From an uncultured Eubacterium sp. (GTDB taxonomy: Bacteria > Bacillota > Clostridia > Lachnospirales > Lachnospiraceae), in NCBI GenBank assembly GCA_910578975.1, contig CAJTRZ010000007.1, positions 1 through 64,000 of the forward strand: a stretch of DNA of 64,000 bases. Direction: 5' to 3'. Within the stretch, counting starts at the first letter, position 1, and each line of letters begins with the position of its first letter. Both the position numbers and the translations under genes were made by a program. This document shows, piece by piece, positions 10,134 through 19,097 of the stretch. The notes under the pieces are model-generated. The model worked only from the letters and a program-made list of their open reading frames with translations, ran no database searches and was not told where the DNA came from.

Positions 10134-10290
10134 TATCAAAAACGTTTTTAAGCAATATTACCAATTGTCATAACCCATTTTTGACAGTATGGATAAAATC
10201 ATTGCTGTTTTTATATAGTTTCGGTATATTTCTACTTTTTTATATTAAACTAGATAAAAACATTTTTTAGGTTATTATATATTTTTCCTC
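10134..10290. other. AT-rich intergenic stretch, nothing further recognised
   Basis: Between the promoter of the secreted-protein gene and the spoVG terminator. It contains a TGTCA / TGACA inverted pair about 12 bp apart near 10168-10190, but no open frame or RNA family that I recognise. Confidence 0.4.
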
Positions 10291-10329
10291 CAAAAAAGGC
10301 AGACCAAAGTTAACTGCTTTGATCTGCCT
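10291..10329 (-). terminator. spoVG terminator
   Basis: Minus-strand stem AGGCAGATCAAAG with CTTTGGTCTGCCT (one G-U pair), 7-base loop, followed by TTTTTT. A textbook intrinsic terminator 25 bp after the spoVG stop. Confidence 0.9.
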
Positions 10330-10353
10330 GTCTATTTTATTTATTCTATTTTT

Positions 10354-10638
10354 TTATTCTGCCAAAGCTGAATCGTCTGGTTCTAATAATGCTTTTTCGT
10401 AAGCCTCTAAAACAAGACTCTGAATTGAGTTGCGGGTACCTGAATTAATTGGATGGGCAATGTCTCTATACTCTCCATCTGCTGCTTTTCTAGACGGCAT
10501 TGCGATAAACAACCCTTTCTCACCTTCTACTACTTTAATATCATGTACTACAAACTCATCATCAATAGTAATGGATACCACAGCTTTCATTTTTCCCTCT
10601 TTTGTCATTTTCCTAACCCTTACGTCTGTTATGTTCAT
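10354..10638 (-). CDS. spoVG: SpoVG septation/RNA-binding regulator
   Basis: A 94-residue SpoVG homologue: starts M-N-I-T-D-V-R-V-R-K and has the conserved F-I-A-M-P-S-R-K and Y-R-D-I-A-H-P-I-N segments. The family binds nucleic acids, including RNA, and affects septation, sporulation and virulence genes in Firmicutes. It lies just downstream of glgC-glgD on the same strand with a 15-bp gap, so it may be cotranscribed with them, and it has its own strong terminator. Confidence 0.95.
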   Translation of the reverse strand: MNITDVRVRKMTKEGKMKAVVSITIDDEFVVHDIKVVEGEKGLFIAMPSRKAADGEYRDIAHPINSGTRNSIQSLVLEAYEKALLEPDDSALAE

Positions 10639-10653
10639 ATATCTTTCCTTTCT

Positions 10654-11772
10654 TTATAGACTGTATCTAAAATTTCTTTCATTAATAACCTTTAGTTCAT
10701 TTTCATCCCCAAAATGTTCTCCCGGATTAATGGTACTATGACTCTCAACAATACAATTTTCTACAACCGTATTATCTCCAATATAAACATCATTTAAAAT
10801 AACTGCATTTCTTATAACACTATTATTTCCAATATATGCCTGTTTAAATATAACAGAATTTTCAACAGTTCCATTAACAATACATCCACTGGAAATAAGG
10901 CTGTTGCTTACTTTAGAACCCGGATTGTATTTTGCCGGTGGAAGATCCTCCACTTTAGAATATACATCAGGATACTGTTTGAAGAAGAAATCCCTAACCT
11001 CCGGTTTCAAGAAATCCATATTTGTTTTAAAATATCCCTCTACGCTGGATATATTATTCCAATATGATTCTAGTGCATAAACATAAATCTTTTTAGATGA
11101 TTTATTTCGGATAATGATATCATTAACAAAATCATATCTGTCCTCTGTTATACATTGCTCAATCAACTGAATTAATAATCTTCTTCTGATTATATAAATA
11201 CCTGTTGAAATAAATGTGCTATTACTCTCAATTGGCTTTTCAACAAAATCTGTCACTCTTCCATTATTATCCGCTGTAACTACTCCATATGCCGAAACAT
11301 CTGCGCCCTCGCCCATTTCTTTGCAGACAATAGTAATATCCGCACCTGTCTCTACATGTTTTTCCAAAACCTTATTATAATCCATTTTATAAACAGCATC
11401 TGCTGAAGCGATGATTACATATGGCTCGTGACTCTTTTTTAAAAATGCAATATTCTGTGCAATGGCATCTGCCGTTCCACGATACCAGAAACCATTGTCT
11501 GATGTAATAGAAGGTGTAAATACATATAAACCTCCCTGTTTTCTACCAAAGTCCCACCATTTAGACGAACTCAAATGCTCATTTAAAGACCATGCATTAT
11601 ACTGCGTTAATACAGCTACTTTCTGTATATGTGAATTTGTCATATTGCTTAATGCAAAATCAATAGCTCTATAACTTCCCGCAACTGGCATCGCTCCAAC
11701 TGCTCTTTTTTTGGAAAGCTCTTTCATTTTACTATTGTTTCCACCTGCTAAAATTATTCCAACTGCTCTCAT
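10654..11772 (-). CDS. glgD: GlgD, regulatory-type subunit of glucose-1-phosphate adenylyltransferase
   Basis: Nucleotidyltransferase fold followed by a left-handed beta-helix (hexapeptide-like repeats N-S-V-I, N-A-V-I, N-C-I-V near 300-345). The nucleotide-binding loop that reads G-G-Q-G-S-R-L-G in GlgC is altered to G-G-N-N-S-K-M-K here, and the following K-P-A-V is changed. This is typical of GlgD, which needs GlgC for full activity in a heteromeric enzyme. The start overlaps the glgC stop (T-A-A-T-G, one shared base), implying translational coupling and balanced expression. 372 residues is normal for the family. Confidence 0.92.
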   Translation of the reverse strand: MRAVGIILAGGNNSKMKELSKKRAVGAMPVAGSYRAIDFALSNMTNSHIQKVAVLTQYNAWSLNEHLSSSKWWDFGRKQGGLYVFTPSITSDNGFWYRGTADAIAQNIAFLKKSHEPYVIIASADAVYKMDYNKVLEKHVETGADITIVCKEMGEGADVSAYGVVTADNNGRVTDFVEKPIESNSTFISTGIYIIRRRLLIQLIEQCITEDRYDFVNDIIIRNKSSKKIYVYALESYWNNISSVEGYFKTNMDFLKPEVRDFFFKQYPDVYSKVEDLPPAKYNPGSKVSNSLISSGCIVNGTVENSVIFKQAYIGNNSVIRNAVILNDVYIGDNTVVENCIVESHSTINPGEHFGDENELKVINERNFRYSL

Positions 11773-13043
11773 TAAATCTCACCTGCCTTAACTATATAGC
11801 CACCTGATGGGAGACTTCCGTCAGGATAATCTTCTGGCTCTGTTTTCCCGGAAATTGCCACATTTTTTCCAACAGTAACGCCGTCCGGTATTTTACTTCC
11901 CTCACCAATAACAGTTAACTCACAATTATATATTTTCTGACTCAACTGACTGTCAGCATACTCTCCAGTACCAATTGTACAACGTTCTCCAACTTCTGCA
12001 TTTTCCGCTATAATTGAATTATAAATTTTGGTTCCGGTCTTTATTTTACATCCCTGCATAATAATGGAATCATATATTTCAACATCTTTTCCAATCTCAA
12101 CATTGGCACTGATTACAGAATTATAAATATCTCCCTGTATATCACATCCTTCGCCGATAATACTTCTTTCTACACTGGAATCTGCCGAAATATACTGTGG
12201 CGGAAGTGCATCATTTTTTGTATATATCTTCCAAAACTCTTCATATAAATTAAACTCTGGAACAATATCAATTAATTCCATATTCGCTTCCCAATAAGAT
12301 TTAAGGGTTCCTACATCTTTCCAATAGCCATTATATTCATAAGCAAATATTGGATTTCCTTTTTCATGAATATATGGAATAACATGCATTCCAAAATCAC
12401 ATTTTGGCTGATCTTTTAACTGTATTAGCGCTTCTTTTAAAACCGGCCAGCTAAAAATATATATTCCCATAGATGCCAGATTACTCTTTGGATGCTCCGG
12501 TTTCTCCTGAAATTCGGTAATTTTGTGATTATCATCTGTTACAACCACTCCAAATCTGCTTGCCTCTTCCATAGGAACAGGCATTGCTGCAATCGTTACA
12601 TCTGCATTATTTGCTTTATGATAATCGAGCATTATTTCATAATCCATTTTATATATATGGTCTCCTGATAAAATCAAGACATAATCCGGATTGTATGACT
12701 CCATATAATCTAAATTTTGAAAAATCGCATTCGCTGTTCCTGTATACCATTCCGTATTTTTACTTTTCTCATAAGGAGGAAGAACTGTAACCCCTCCAAT
12801 ATTTCGATCCAAATCCCAGGGAATTCCTATTCCTATATGAGCATTTAATCTTAATGGCTGATACTGTGTTAATACACCAACAGTATCAACGCCCGAATTA
12901 ATACAATTGCTTAGCGGAAAATCAATTATCTTATATTTTCCTCCAAAAGCAACTGCCGGTTTTGCTACCTTTGCTGTAAGTACACCCAGACGACTTCCTT
13001 GTCCTCCTGCCAGCAACATAACTATCATTTCTTTTTTGATCAT
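11772..13043 (-). CDS. glgC: GlgC, catalytic glucose-1-phosphate adenylyltransferase
   Basis: Makes ADP-glucose from glucose-1-phosphate and ATP, the committed step of glycogen synthesis. Intact N-terminal loop A-G-G-Q-G-S-R-L-G, substrate segments S-G-D-H-I-Y-K-M-D-Y and F-Q-E-K-P, then a C-terminal beta-helix (residues about 290-400). 423 residues. A GAGG element lies eight bases ahead of the ATG. Forms an overlapping operon with glgD; the branching enzyme gene glgB is about 17 kb away. Confidence 0.95.
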   Translation of the reverse strand: MIKKEMIVMLLAGGQGSRLGVLTAKVAKPAVAFGGKYKIIDFPLSNCINSGVDTVGVLTQYQPLRLNAHIGIGIPWDLDRNIGGVTVLPPYEKSKNTEWYTGTANAIFQNLDYMESYNPDYVLILSGDHIYKMDYEIMLDYHKANNADVTIAAMPVPMEEASRFGVVVTDDNHKITEFQEKPEHPKSNLASMGIYIFSWPVLKEALIQLKDQPKCDFGMHVIPYIHEKGNPIFAYEYNGYWKDVGTLKSYWEANMELIDIVPEFNLYEEFWKIYTKNDALPPQYISADSSVERSIIGEGCDIQGDIYNSVISANVEIGKDVEIYDSIIMQGCKIKTGTKIYNSIIAENAEVGERCTIGTGEYADSQLSQKIYNCELTVIGEGSKIPDGVTVGKNVAISGKTEPEDYPDGSLPSGGYIVKAGEI

Positions 13044-13077
13044 GTCCTATACCTCGCTGCTTCTATTTAGTAATAAA

Positions 13078-13106
13078 ATTATATCATTAAATTTTGCTTA
13101 ATAAAA
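13078..13106 (-). promoter_or_regulatory. Probable glgCD promoter
   Basis: Minus-strand TATAAT at 13078-13083 with a weak TTTTAT 17 bp upstream, about 35 bp ahead of glgC. The -10 is convincing, the -35 is not. Confidence 0.45.
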
Positions 13107-13275
13107 GGGTTTTTATGGTTGTTTAAAGACTTTTTTTATACATTTTTTCCTTATTTTTCGACTTTTTTCCGCATGTTTTGGTATATATGCACAATATTCT
13201 CGCAAAAATTTGTCACTTTTTAATTTTGTGATTTTTTTAACATAATAAACTTCGTTTCTTTTATTCTTTTCAGAC

Positions 13276-13304
13276 TTTAAAAATCTATGAAAGAAGTGTA
13301 TAAT
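13276..13304 (+). promoter_or_regulatory. Probable murC promoter
   Basis: TTTAAA (13276-13281), 17-bp spacer, TATAAT (13299-13304), 31 bp upstream of the murC start. The rest of the 290-bp divergent glgC/murC spacer is T-rich and shows nothing else recognisable. Confidence 0.6.
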
Positions 13305-13334
13305 AATTACACTTTATTATATAGGAGAATTATT

Positions 13335-14717
13335 ATGTACAATTTAGATTTTGATGCTCCTTCCAATCTTCATTTTACTGGAATTGGCGGCATCAGTATG
13401 AGCGCACTTGCAGAAATTATGCTTTCAAGAGGTTTTTCTGTAACAGGTTCTGACACAAAAGAATCTGAAATTACAGACCACTTAACATCTTTAGGTGCCA
13501 AAATATATTATAACCAGACTGCCGATAATATTTCATCAGATATTGATGTTCTAATTTATACGGCTGCTGTAAAACAGGATAACCCTGAATTGACAAAGGC
13601 AAAGGAACTTGGCATCCCTCTGCTTACGAGAGCAGAATTTCTGGGACAGATTATGTTAAATTATCCTATGGCTATTGGTGTAGCAGGAACACATGGTAAA
13701 ACTACCACCACCTCAATGCTATCTCAGATAATGCTGGAAGCAGACACTGACCCTACGATATTAGTAGGTGGTATTATGCCGGCTATTCACGGAAATACAC
13801 GTGTTGGACACTCAGACAAAATGATTACAGAAGCTTGTGAATACACCAACAGCTTTTTATCTTTTCAACCAAATATGGCTATTATTCTCAATGTAGCTGC
13901 TGATCATCTCGACTTTTTTAAAGATTTAGATGATATTAGACATAGCTTTAGAAAATATGCTGAACTGGTGCCTGAGGATGGATGTCTTATTATCAATAGT
14001 GATATTGAAGATTTAAATTATTTCACCGAGGGACTGGCTTGTAAGGTTATTACTGTCGGTTCCGATCCTGACAAAAGTATGTATAGCCCGGCAAATATTC
14101 AATATGACGAGTTTGCCAAAGGCTCTTATGATTTACTTATAAATGGGGAAACAGCCTTTCACGTTTCATTAAATGTAACTGGCGAGCATAACATTTATAA
14201 CTCCCTAGCTTCTATTGCCGCTTCTCATTTTATGGGAATCAGCGATACCGATATTATCTCAGGTCTTATGGCATATGGCGGAACAGACAGACGTTTTCAA
14301 TATAAAGGAAAAATTGGCGATGTGACGATTATTGATGACTATGCTCATCACCCTGATGAGATCATTGCTACGATACGTACCGCAAAGCATTATCCACACA
14401 AAAAGATGTGGGTAGTATTTCAGCCGCATACATACACTAGAACAAAGGCTCTGCTTTCAGAATTTGCTGAAGTTTTAAAAGAAGCAGACTCTGTCGTTTT
14501 AGCAGATATTTATGCCGCCAGAGAAAAAAATACCATTGGAATCAGTTCTAGGGATTTATTAAATGAAATTCAAAAACTAGGAGGCAATGCCTGCTATTTT
14601 CCAAGTTTTAGTGAAATAGAAAATTTTTTATTAGAAAATTGTGCACCAGGTGATTTGTTAATAACAATGGGTGCCGGAGATGTTGTTAAAATAGGTGAAC
14701 ATCTTCTTGGAAATTAA
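13335..14717 (+). CDS. murC: UDP-N-acetylmuramate--L-alanine ligase
   Basis: First amino-acid ligase of peptidoglycan precursor synthesis. Rossmann loop G-I-G-G-I-S-M-S-A-L near the N-terminus, Mur ligase ATP loop G-T-H-G-K-T-T-T-T, metal/substrate segment E-A-C-E-Y, and C-terminal D-D-Y-A-H-H-P. 460 residues from the ATG used. The frame is open 48 bases further upstream, but GGAG seven bases before this ATG and the family's usual N-terminus decide the start. Own promoter and terminator. Confidence 0.96.
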   Translation: MYNLDFDAPSNLHFTGIGGISMSALAEIMLSRGFSVTGSDTKESEITDHLTSLGAKIYYNQTADNISSDIDVLIYTAAVKQDNPELTKAKELGIPLLTRAEFLGQIMLNYPMAIGVAGTHGKTTTTSMLSQIMLEADTDPTILVGGIMPAIHGNTRVGHSDKMITEACEYTNSFLSFQPNMAIILNVAADHLDFFKDLDDIRHSFRKYAELVPEDGCLIINSDIEDLNYFTEGLACKVITVGSDPDKSMYSPANIQYDEFAKGSYDLLINGETAFHVSLNVTGEHNIYNSLASIAASHFMGISDTDIISGLMAYGGTDRRFQYKGKIGDVTIIDDYAHHPDEIIATIRTAKHYPHKKMWVVFQPHTYTRTKALLSEFAEVLKEADSVVLADIYAAREKNTIGISSRDLLNEIQKLGGNACYFPSFSEIENFLLENCAPGDLLITMGAGDVVKIGEHLLGN

Positions 14718-14729
14718 CTTATTAACATT

Positions 14730-14775
14730 CCACAAAATTTTGTTGATAACTTTCAATAAGATTTTGTGGATTTTT
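14730..14775 (+). terminator. murC terminator
   Basis: Stem CCACAAAAT / ATTTTGTGG with a 22-base loop followed by ATTTTT, 13 bp after the murC stop. Confidence 0.8.
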
Positions 14776-14864
14776 CGTTTACATAACATGCGTTTTAAAA
14801 ATCCAATGTATTGCTTTAAAATAAAGGTGCTTCGACAATTTCTGACAGGTTACGACCAACAGAT

Positions 14865-14891
14865 ATTAACACTATTAACATTATTAACATT
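14865..14891. repeat. Three tandem 9-bp repeats ATTAACAYT
   Basis: ATTAACACT, ATTAACATT, ATTAACATT in direct succession, 46 bp upstream of the -35 of the dnaD promoter. Either simple repeat noise in AT-rich DNA or a small cluster of protein-binding sites. Apart from this, the terminator and the promoter, the 312-bp murC-dnaD spacer shows nothing. Confidence 0.7.
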
Positions 14892-14936
14892 GTTCGTTTC
14901 CCCTTTAAAAATGGGCATTTCACCCAATTTGTGACG

Positions 14937-14964
14937 TTGCATTTTTATATTTTTATGCTATACT
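14937..14964 (+). promoter_or_regulatory. Promoter of the dnaD-dnaI unit
   Basis: TTGCAT (14937-14942), 16-bp spacer, extended TGC-TATACT (14959-14964), 66 bp before the dnaD start. Confidence 0.7.
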
Positions 14965-15029
14965 TTTCCATACGAGTTAGGGCGATTGTTTTTCGCAAAT
15001 ATGTTACTTTCGGGAAAAGGAATTTTAAT

Positions 15030-16193
15030 ATGAGTAAGTTAGTTTTTGATAGAGGTAATTTTGCAGATTTTACCTCAGTTTCGAATGTTTTTATCGACGA
15101 ATATATGCCAAAAGCAAATGGTGAATTTGTAAAAGTTTACCTTCTTTTGTTACGCCTTGTTAATACCGGATGCAGCGACTTGTCTACTACTATGATTGCG
15201 GACAAGTTTAATATGTTAGAGTCAGATGTTATCCGTGCATTAAAATTCTGGTCTGAACAGAATCTGTTATCTCTGTCTTTAGACAACTGTGGTAACATTA
15301 ATGGTATTCGACTGGAATCGTCGCATTCTAACAGATATATTGTACGGGATATTTCTAACAAAACAGAATCATATAATGACACTTCTATCGAAGTGGTTCC
15401 TGAGACCCTTGCTACAGCTTCGGGCGAAACTGTACCCGCAATGGTTCCGACGCCAACCGGCACTATTGTTCCCGGGAAGAAAAAATACTCGGCAAAAGAA
15501 ATTTCTGCTTTCTCAGAAAACGAAAATTTTGCACAGTTAACTTTCTTAGCTCAGACATATCTCGGAAAAACATTGAACACTTCCGATATTCATAGCATTT
15601 TATATATGTTAGACGGTCTGAAATTAGCACCGGATTTTATCGAGTACATTATGGAAACATGTATTTCATCAGGTCATAAATCATTATCATACATAGAAAA
15701 ACAAGCTGTAACTTATTTTAAGAAAGACATACATAGTGCTGAGGAAGCAAAGAATGATTCGAAATTGCGTCAGGATATCTGCAAAAGCATTTACAAAGTT
15801 TTTGGACTTGCTTCCAAATCACCTATCAAAAAAGAAATCTCCTATATTACAAAATGGAAAGAGGATTTTGGATTTTCGGATGATATTATCTTAGAAGCAT
15901 GTAACCGCACAATGGAACATACTCATACAGCAAGTTTTCCTTATGCTGATAAAATTTTATTTGGATGGTCGGAGAATAAAGTCTGCTCAATGGAGGACAT
16001 TGATAAGTTAGACAAACTTCACTCTGAAGATAACCAGAAAAAGTATCGTCCTCAAGTTTCTGCCAAAAAAGTCGGACGACCGAAAAATGCAAAATCTTTT
16101 GAAAGTAGTAACTATAACCATAACAAGTTGGAAGAGCAGATTCGGAATAGCCGTGATAAAAAAATACATGCTATTTTATCAGAAAATAAATAA
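15030..16193 (+). CDS. dnaD: DnaD-domain primosome protein
   Basis: Replication-initiation/restart protein that helps load the replicative helicase. 387 residues. Residues about 20-100 are a winged-helix DnaD N-terminal domain. Two copies of the DnaB_2/DnaD C-terminal helical module follow: about 175-235 (N-T-S-D-I-H-S-I-L-Y-M through Y-I-E-K-Q-A-V-T-Y-F) and about 250-320 (S-Y-I-T-K-W-K-E-D-F-G-F and later I-L-F-G-W). A linker rich in Thr, Val and Pro (115-160) separates N- and C-terminal parts, and the tail is basic. The ATG at 15030 has an AAAAGGA element eight bases ahead; upstream in-frame codons lie over the promoter. dnaI follows within 60 bp. Confidence 0.88.
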   Translation: MSKLVFDRGNFADFTSVSNVFIDEYMPKANGEFVKVYLLLLRLVNTGCSDLSTTMIADKFNMLESDVIRALKFWSEQNLLSLSLDNCGNINGIRLESSHSNRYIVRDISNKTESYNDTSIEVVPETLATASGETVPAMVPTPTGTIVPGKKKYSAKEISAFSENENFAQLTFLAQTYLGKTLNTSDIHSILYMLDGLKLAPDFIEYIMETCISSGHKSLSYIEKQAVTYFKKDIHSAEEAKNDSKLRQDICKSIYKVFGLASKSPIKKEISYITKWKEDFGFSDDIILEACNRTMEHTHTASFPYADKILFGWSENKVCSMEDIDKLDKLHSEDNQKKYRPQVSAKKVGRPKNAKSFESSNYNHNKLEEQIRNSRDKKIHAILSENK

Positions 16194-16252
16194 ATGAACA
16201 CCGTATATATATATAAGTTCAAAGGCTGTTTTTCAAATGAATGGAGAATTAT

Positions 16253-17245
16253 ATGGGATTAACTAGAGAACAATATGATATTATTTATAATAAATTCAAT
16301 GATAAGCGCTTAAATAACAGCATTAAGCAAAATCAAAGGCTTCAGGACATTTATAATAAAATTCCTGAAATTAAAGAATGTGATTTAGAAATCAGTTCTA
16401 TTGCTATTAATGCAACAAGAGCCGCACTAGACGGAGATACTTCTCTAAAAGAAAAACTTAAAGAAAATATATCCACTATTAGCGAAAGAAAAAAAGCTCT
16501 CTTGCTATCAAACGGATACAGCAGTGACTATTTGGATCCCATATATGATTGTGGTTTTTGTCAGGATACAGGATTCATAAATGGTAAGCCCTGTGAGTGT
16601 CTTCAAAAAGAGATTTCTGATTCGCTATATACCTCACCAGAATTAGCAAATGTATTAAAAAAAGAAAACTTTGATACCTTTAATTTTGATTACTACTCTG
16701 ACAGTTTTATTGATGAAGTTTCAGGAGTTTCCGCTCTGGATAACATTGAGACTGTAGTCGATTATTGTCAGTATTATATAAAACACTTTGACAAAACCTC
16801 TGACAATCTGTTATTCTATGGTGGCGCAGGCCGTGGAAAAACATTTCTTATTAACTGCATTGCCAAAGAATTATTAGAACAGTCGTACACTGTTTTATAT
16901 TTGTCAGCTGTGGCATTTTTTGATTTGTTATCAAACATTACATTTAACAAAAGCACATCTTCTGCATTTGGTCAAATTACCATGCATGAATTATTACAGT
17001 GCGACTTATTAATCATCGATGATTTAGGCAGTGAAATGGCAAACTCTTTTACTGACTCTACATTGTTTGATTGTCTGAACGACAGACTTATACATCAAAA
17101 ATCTACTATTATTTCAACCAACCTTACTCTGGCGGATTTAAACAGAAATTATTCCGACAGAATTTATTCACGAGTTCTTGGTGGATATACAGTATTTAAG
17201 ATTTTTGGTGATGATATAAGAATAAAAAAACAAATAACTAATTAA
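16253..17245 (+). CDS. dnaI: DnaI/DnaC-type helicase loader ATPase
   Basis: AAA+ loader for the replicative helicase. Coiled N-terminal part; Cys cluster C-G-F-C and C-E-C around residues 98-115, likely a zinc site; Walker A G-G-A-G-R-G-K-T near 190; Walker B L-L-I-I-D-D-L-G near 253; sensor I-I-S-T-N-L. 330 residues from the second in-frame ATG, which has GGAG seven bases ahead, while the ATG 12 bases earlier has no ribosome-binding site. The pairing with dnaD is the standard Firmicutes primosome arrangement. Confidence 0.9.
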   Translation: MGLTREQYDIIYNKFNDKRLNNSIKQNQRLQDIYNKIPEIKECDLEISSIAINATRAALDGDTSLKEKLKENISTISERKKALLLSNGYSSDYLDPIYDCGFCQDTGFINGKPCECLQKEISDSLYTSPELANVLKKENFDTFNFDYYSDSFIDEVSGVSALDNIETVVDYCQYYIKHFDKTSDNLLFYGGAGRGKTFLINCIAKELLEQSYTVLYLSAVAFFDLLSNITFNKSTSSAFGQITMHELLQCDLLIIDDLGSEMANSFTDSTLFDCLNDRLIHQKSTIISTNLTLADLNRNYSDRIYSRVLGGYTVFKIFGDDIRIKKQITN

Positions 17246-17274
17246 CACTTTTTTACACATGGAGGAAAACACAA

Positions 17275-18444
17275 ATGGCTATCGAAAAATTCATTGAATC
17301 AATTCCTGTTGGACCACTTGCTATCGTTGCTTTATCAGGAAGCAAGGCTTTAGGCAAAACTGTGGACGCATATATTTCTGACTGGAGAAGCGAAAGAATT
17401 GAAGCAAAAGAATCACCTATTACTTTCAAAGGATATGTTAAAGACTCCTATCTCTTAGATGTAAGCACACCACGTTTTGGAACCGGCGAAGCTAAATGTA
17501 CTTTGAGAGATACAGTACGTGGAACAGACCTTTACATTATTGATGATGTGACAAACTACAGTATTGAATACACAGTTTGCGGTCAGAAGAACCATATGTC
17601 TCCTGACGATCATTATGCTGATATCAAGAGAGTAATTGCGGCTGCAGCCGGTAAAGCCAGAAAAATCACTGTAATTATGCCGTTCTTATACGAAAGCAGG
17701 CAGCATAGACGTAGTTCCAGAGAATCAATGGACTGCGCAGTAATGCTTCAGGAATTAGTAAATATGGGGGTTGATAATATTTTGACATTTGATGCCCACG
17801 ATCCTCGCGTAAACAATGCGATTCCTATTAGTGGTTTTGAATCCATTATGCCGACATATCAGTACATAAAAAACCTTTTAAGAAATGTAGATGATCTTAT
17901 TATTGATGATGACCACCTTATGGTTATCAGTCCTGACGAAGGTGCTATGGGCAGAGTTGTATATTTTGCAAATGTACTTGGTATTAATATGGGTATGTTT
18001 TATAAACGTCGCGACTATACACAGATTGTTGATGGCAGAAATCCAATTGTTGCACATGAATACTTAGGCGAATCTGTAGAAGGCAAAGATGTGTTAATTA
18101 TTGATGATATGATTTCATCTGGCGACAGTATGTTAGATGTTGCAAAACAGTTGAAAAAGCGTAAAGCAAACAGAGTGTTTGTCGCTTCAACTTTTGGTCT
18201 CTTTACAAATGGCCTGGATAAATTTGATCAGGCATATGAAGAGGGACTTATCTATCGTGTTATGACTACAAACTGCATTTATCAGACACCGGAGCTTCTC
18301 TCCAGAGAATGGTACATTAATGTAGATGTAGCAAAATACACGGCATTATTTATCGACAGATTAAACCACGATTCTTCTATCAGCGATTTATTGGATCCAT
18401 ATGACAAGATTCAGAAACGTGTGGAAAAATATAAAAATAAATAA
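17275..18444 (+). CDS. prs: Ribose-phosphate pyrophosphokinase (PRPP synthetase)
   Basis: Makes PRPP for nucleotide, His and Trp synthesis. The PRPP-binding loop D-V-L-I-I-D-D-M-I-S-S-G-D-S-M is near residue 275, and the N-terminal half carries the paired phosphoribosyltransferase-like fold with F-L-Y-E-S-R-Q-H-R-R as the flexible ATP loop. At 389 residues it is longer than the classical enzyme of about 315, a form common in Lachnospiraceae, with an N-terminal extension and a long insertion. Strong AUG context with GGAGG. Ends in its own terminator. Confidence 0.93.
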   Translation: MAIEKFIESIPVGPLAIVALSGSKALGKTVDAYISDWRSERIEAKESPITFKGYVKDSYLLDVSTPRFGTGEAKCTLRDTVRGTDLYIIDDVTNYSIEYTVCGQKNHMSPDDHYADIKRVIAAAAGKARKITVIMPFLYESRQHRRSSRESMDCAVMLQELVNMGVDNILTFDAHDPRVNNAIPISGFESIMPTYQYIKNLLRNVDDLIIDDDHLMVISPDEGAMGRVVYFANVLGINMGMFYKRRDYTQIVDGRNPIVAHEYLGESVEGKDVLIIDDMISSGDSMLDVAKQLKKRKANRVFVASTFGLFTNGLDKFDQAYEEGLIYRVMTTNCIYQTPELLSREWYINVDVAKYTALFIDRLNHDSSISDLLDPYDKIQKRVEKYKNK

Positions 18445-18461
18445 TATATCTTAAATTTCAA

Positions 18462-18515
18462 AAAAGAGGCTATCCACTTTAATGATTAAAAATCATTAAA
18501 ACGATAACCTCTTTT
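18462..18515 (+). terminator. prs terminator
   Basis: Long hairpin: outer AAAGAGG / CCTCTTT, inner TTTAATGATT / AATCATTAAA, followed by TTG-T. 18 bp after prs. Possibly bidirectional for the minus-strand genes to the right. Confidence 0.85.
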
Positions 18516-18540
18516 GTTATGATTTTTCAATAGTCTTCTT

Positions 18541-18627
18541 CTATACAAATGTATACTTGTTGACTACTGCCCCAATATATTTAACATATAATTCCTCTAA
18601 CGGATTTTCTTTTTCATATAACATCAT
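18541..18627 (-). pseudogene. Short protein-like open frame, possible gene remnant downstream of the RHS locus
   Basis: Twenty-eight codons from ATG ATG to TAG read M-M-L-Y-E-K-E-N-P-L-E-E-L-Y and continue to end V-N-K-Y-T-F-V. The composition looks like a real C-terminus rather than random AT-rich DNA. Five more codons are open upstream before a TGA, and there is no clear ribosome-binding site. I read it as the tail of a decayed gene, perhaps an old immunity gene of the toxin locus; it could be chance. Confidence 0.3.
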
Positions 18628-18665
18628 CTTTCTGTGTTCACATCAACAGTTTCATCTTAGTTCTT

Positions 18666-19079
18666 CTATCTATTATAATGTATATAATACAATACGTGTT
18701 CATCCGAATCATACAAATACACACTATAATTATCATCATTTGAGTCCTCTTTTATATTATAATAATCTCCTTCCGTAATTTTAGTAAAATCAAAATCATA
18801 CATACTACTATCTTCCATTAATTCAGATGGAAATTCGTTAAAGTATTTTTTTATATTGTCTATATTTTCTTTTGTTACAATAGAATAATAATGACTTTCA
18901 GCAAACTTCTCATCCTCTTTTTTACTGTAATAATATTTACAATAATCAGTATAATCTTGAAATCCATCGCTATAATATTCTTCACAATTACTAAATCCCT
19001 TTAAAACCTGATTTTCCCTTGAATCACATGCCGTGAACAACATTGCTAAAAATATTATACTTAATATAAGTTTTCTCAT
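18666..19079 (-). CDS. Small lipoprotein, candidate immunity protein of the RHS toxin
   Basis: 137 residues. A short signal ends in the lipobox F-T-A-C with Cys18. The mature part is Tyr-, Asp- and Glu-rich and very acidic, with no family that I recognise. It begins 18 bp after the stop of the RHS gene on the same strand, exactly where immunity genes lie in polymorphic toxin loci, and its acidic character would suit binding to a basic toxin domain. Immunity function is an inference from position. Confidence 0.6.
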   Translation of the reverse strand: MRKLILSIIFLAMLFTACDSRENQVLKGFSNCEEYYSDGFQDYTDYCKYYYSKKEDEKFAESHYYSIVTKENIDNIKKYFNEFPSELMEDSSMYDFDFTKITEGDYYNIKEDSNDDNYSVYLYDSDEHVLYYIHYNR

Positions 19080-19097
19080 TTCTTCCTACATTTCTCC

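Noticed and set aside
10169..10190. TGTCA / TGACA inverted pair upstream of the large secreted-protein gene
   Set aside because: Short arms with a wide gap; likely chance and more than 30 bp upstream of the -35.
11772..13043. glgC and glgD as gene duplication with one pseudogene
   Set aside because: GlgD's altered nucleotide loop is the normal state of this regulatory subunit in Firmicutes, and its frame is intact.
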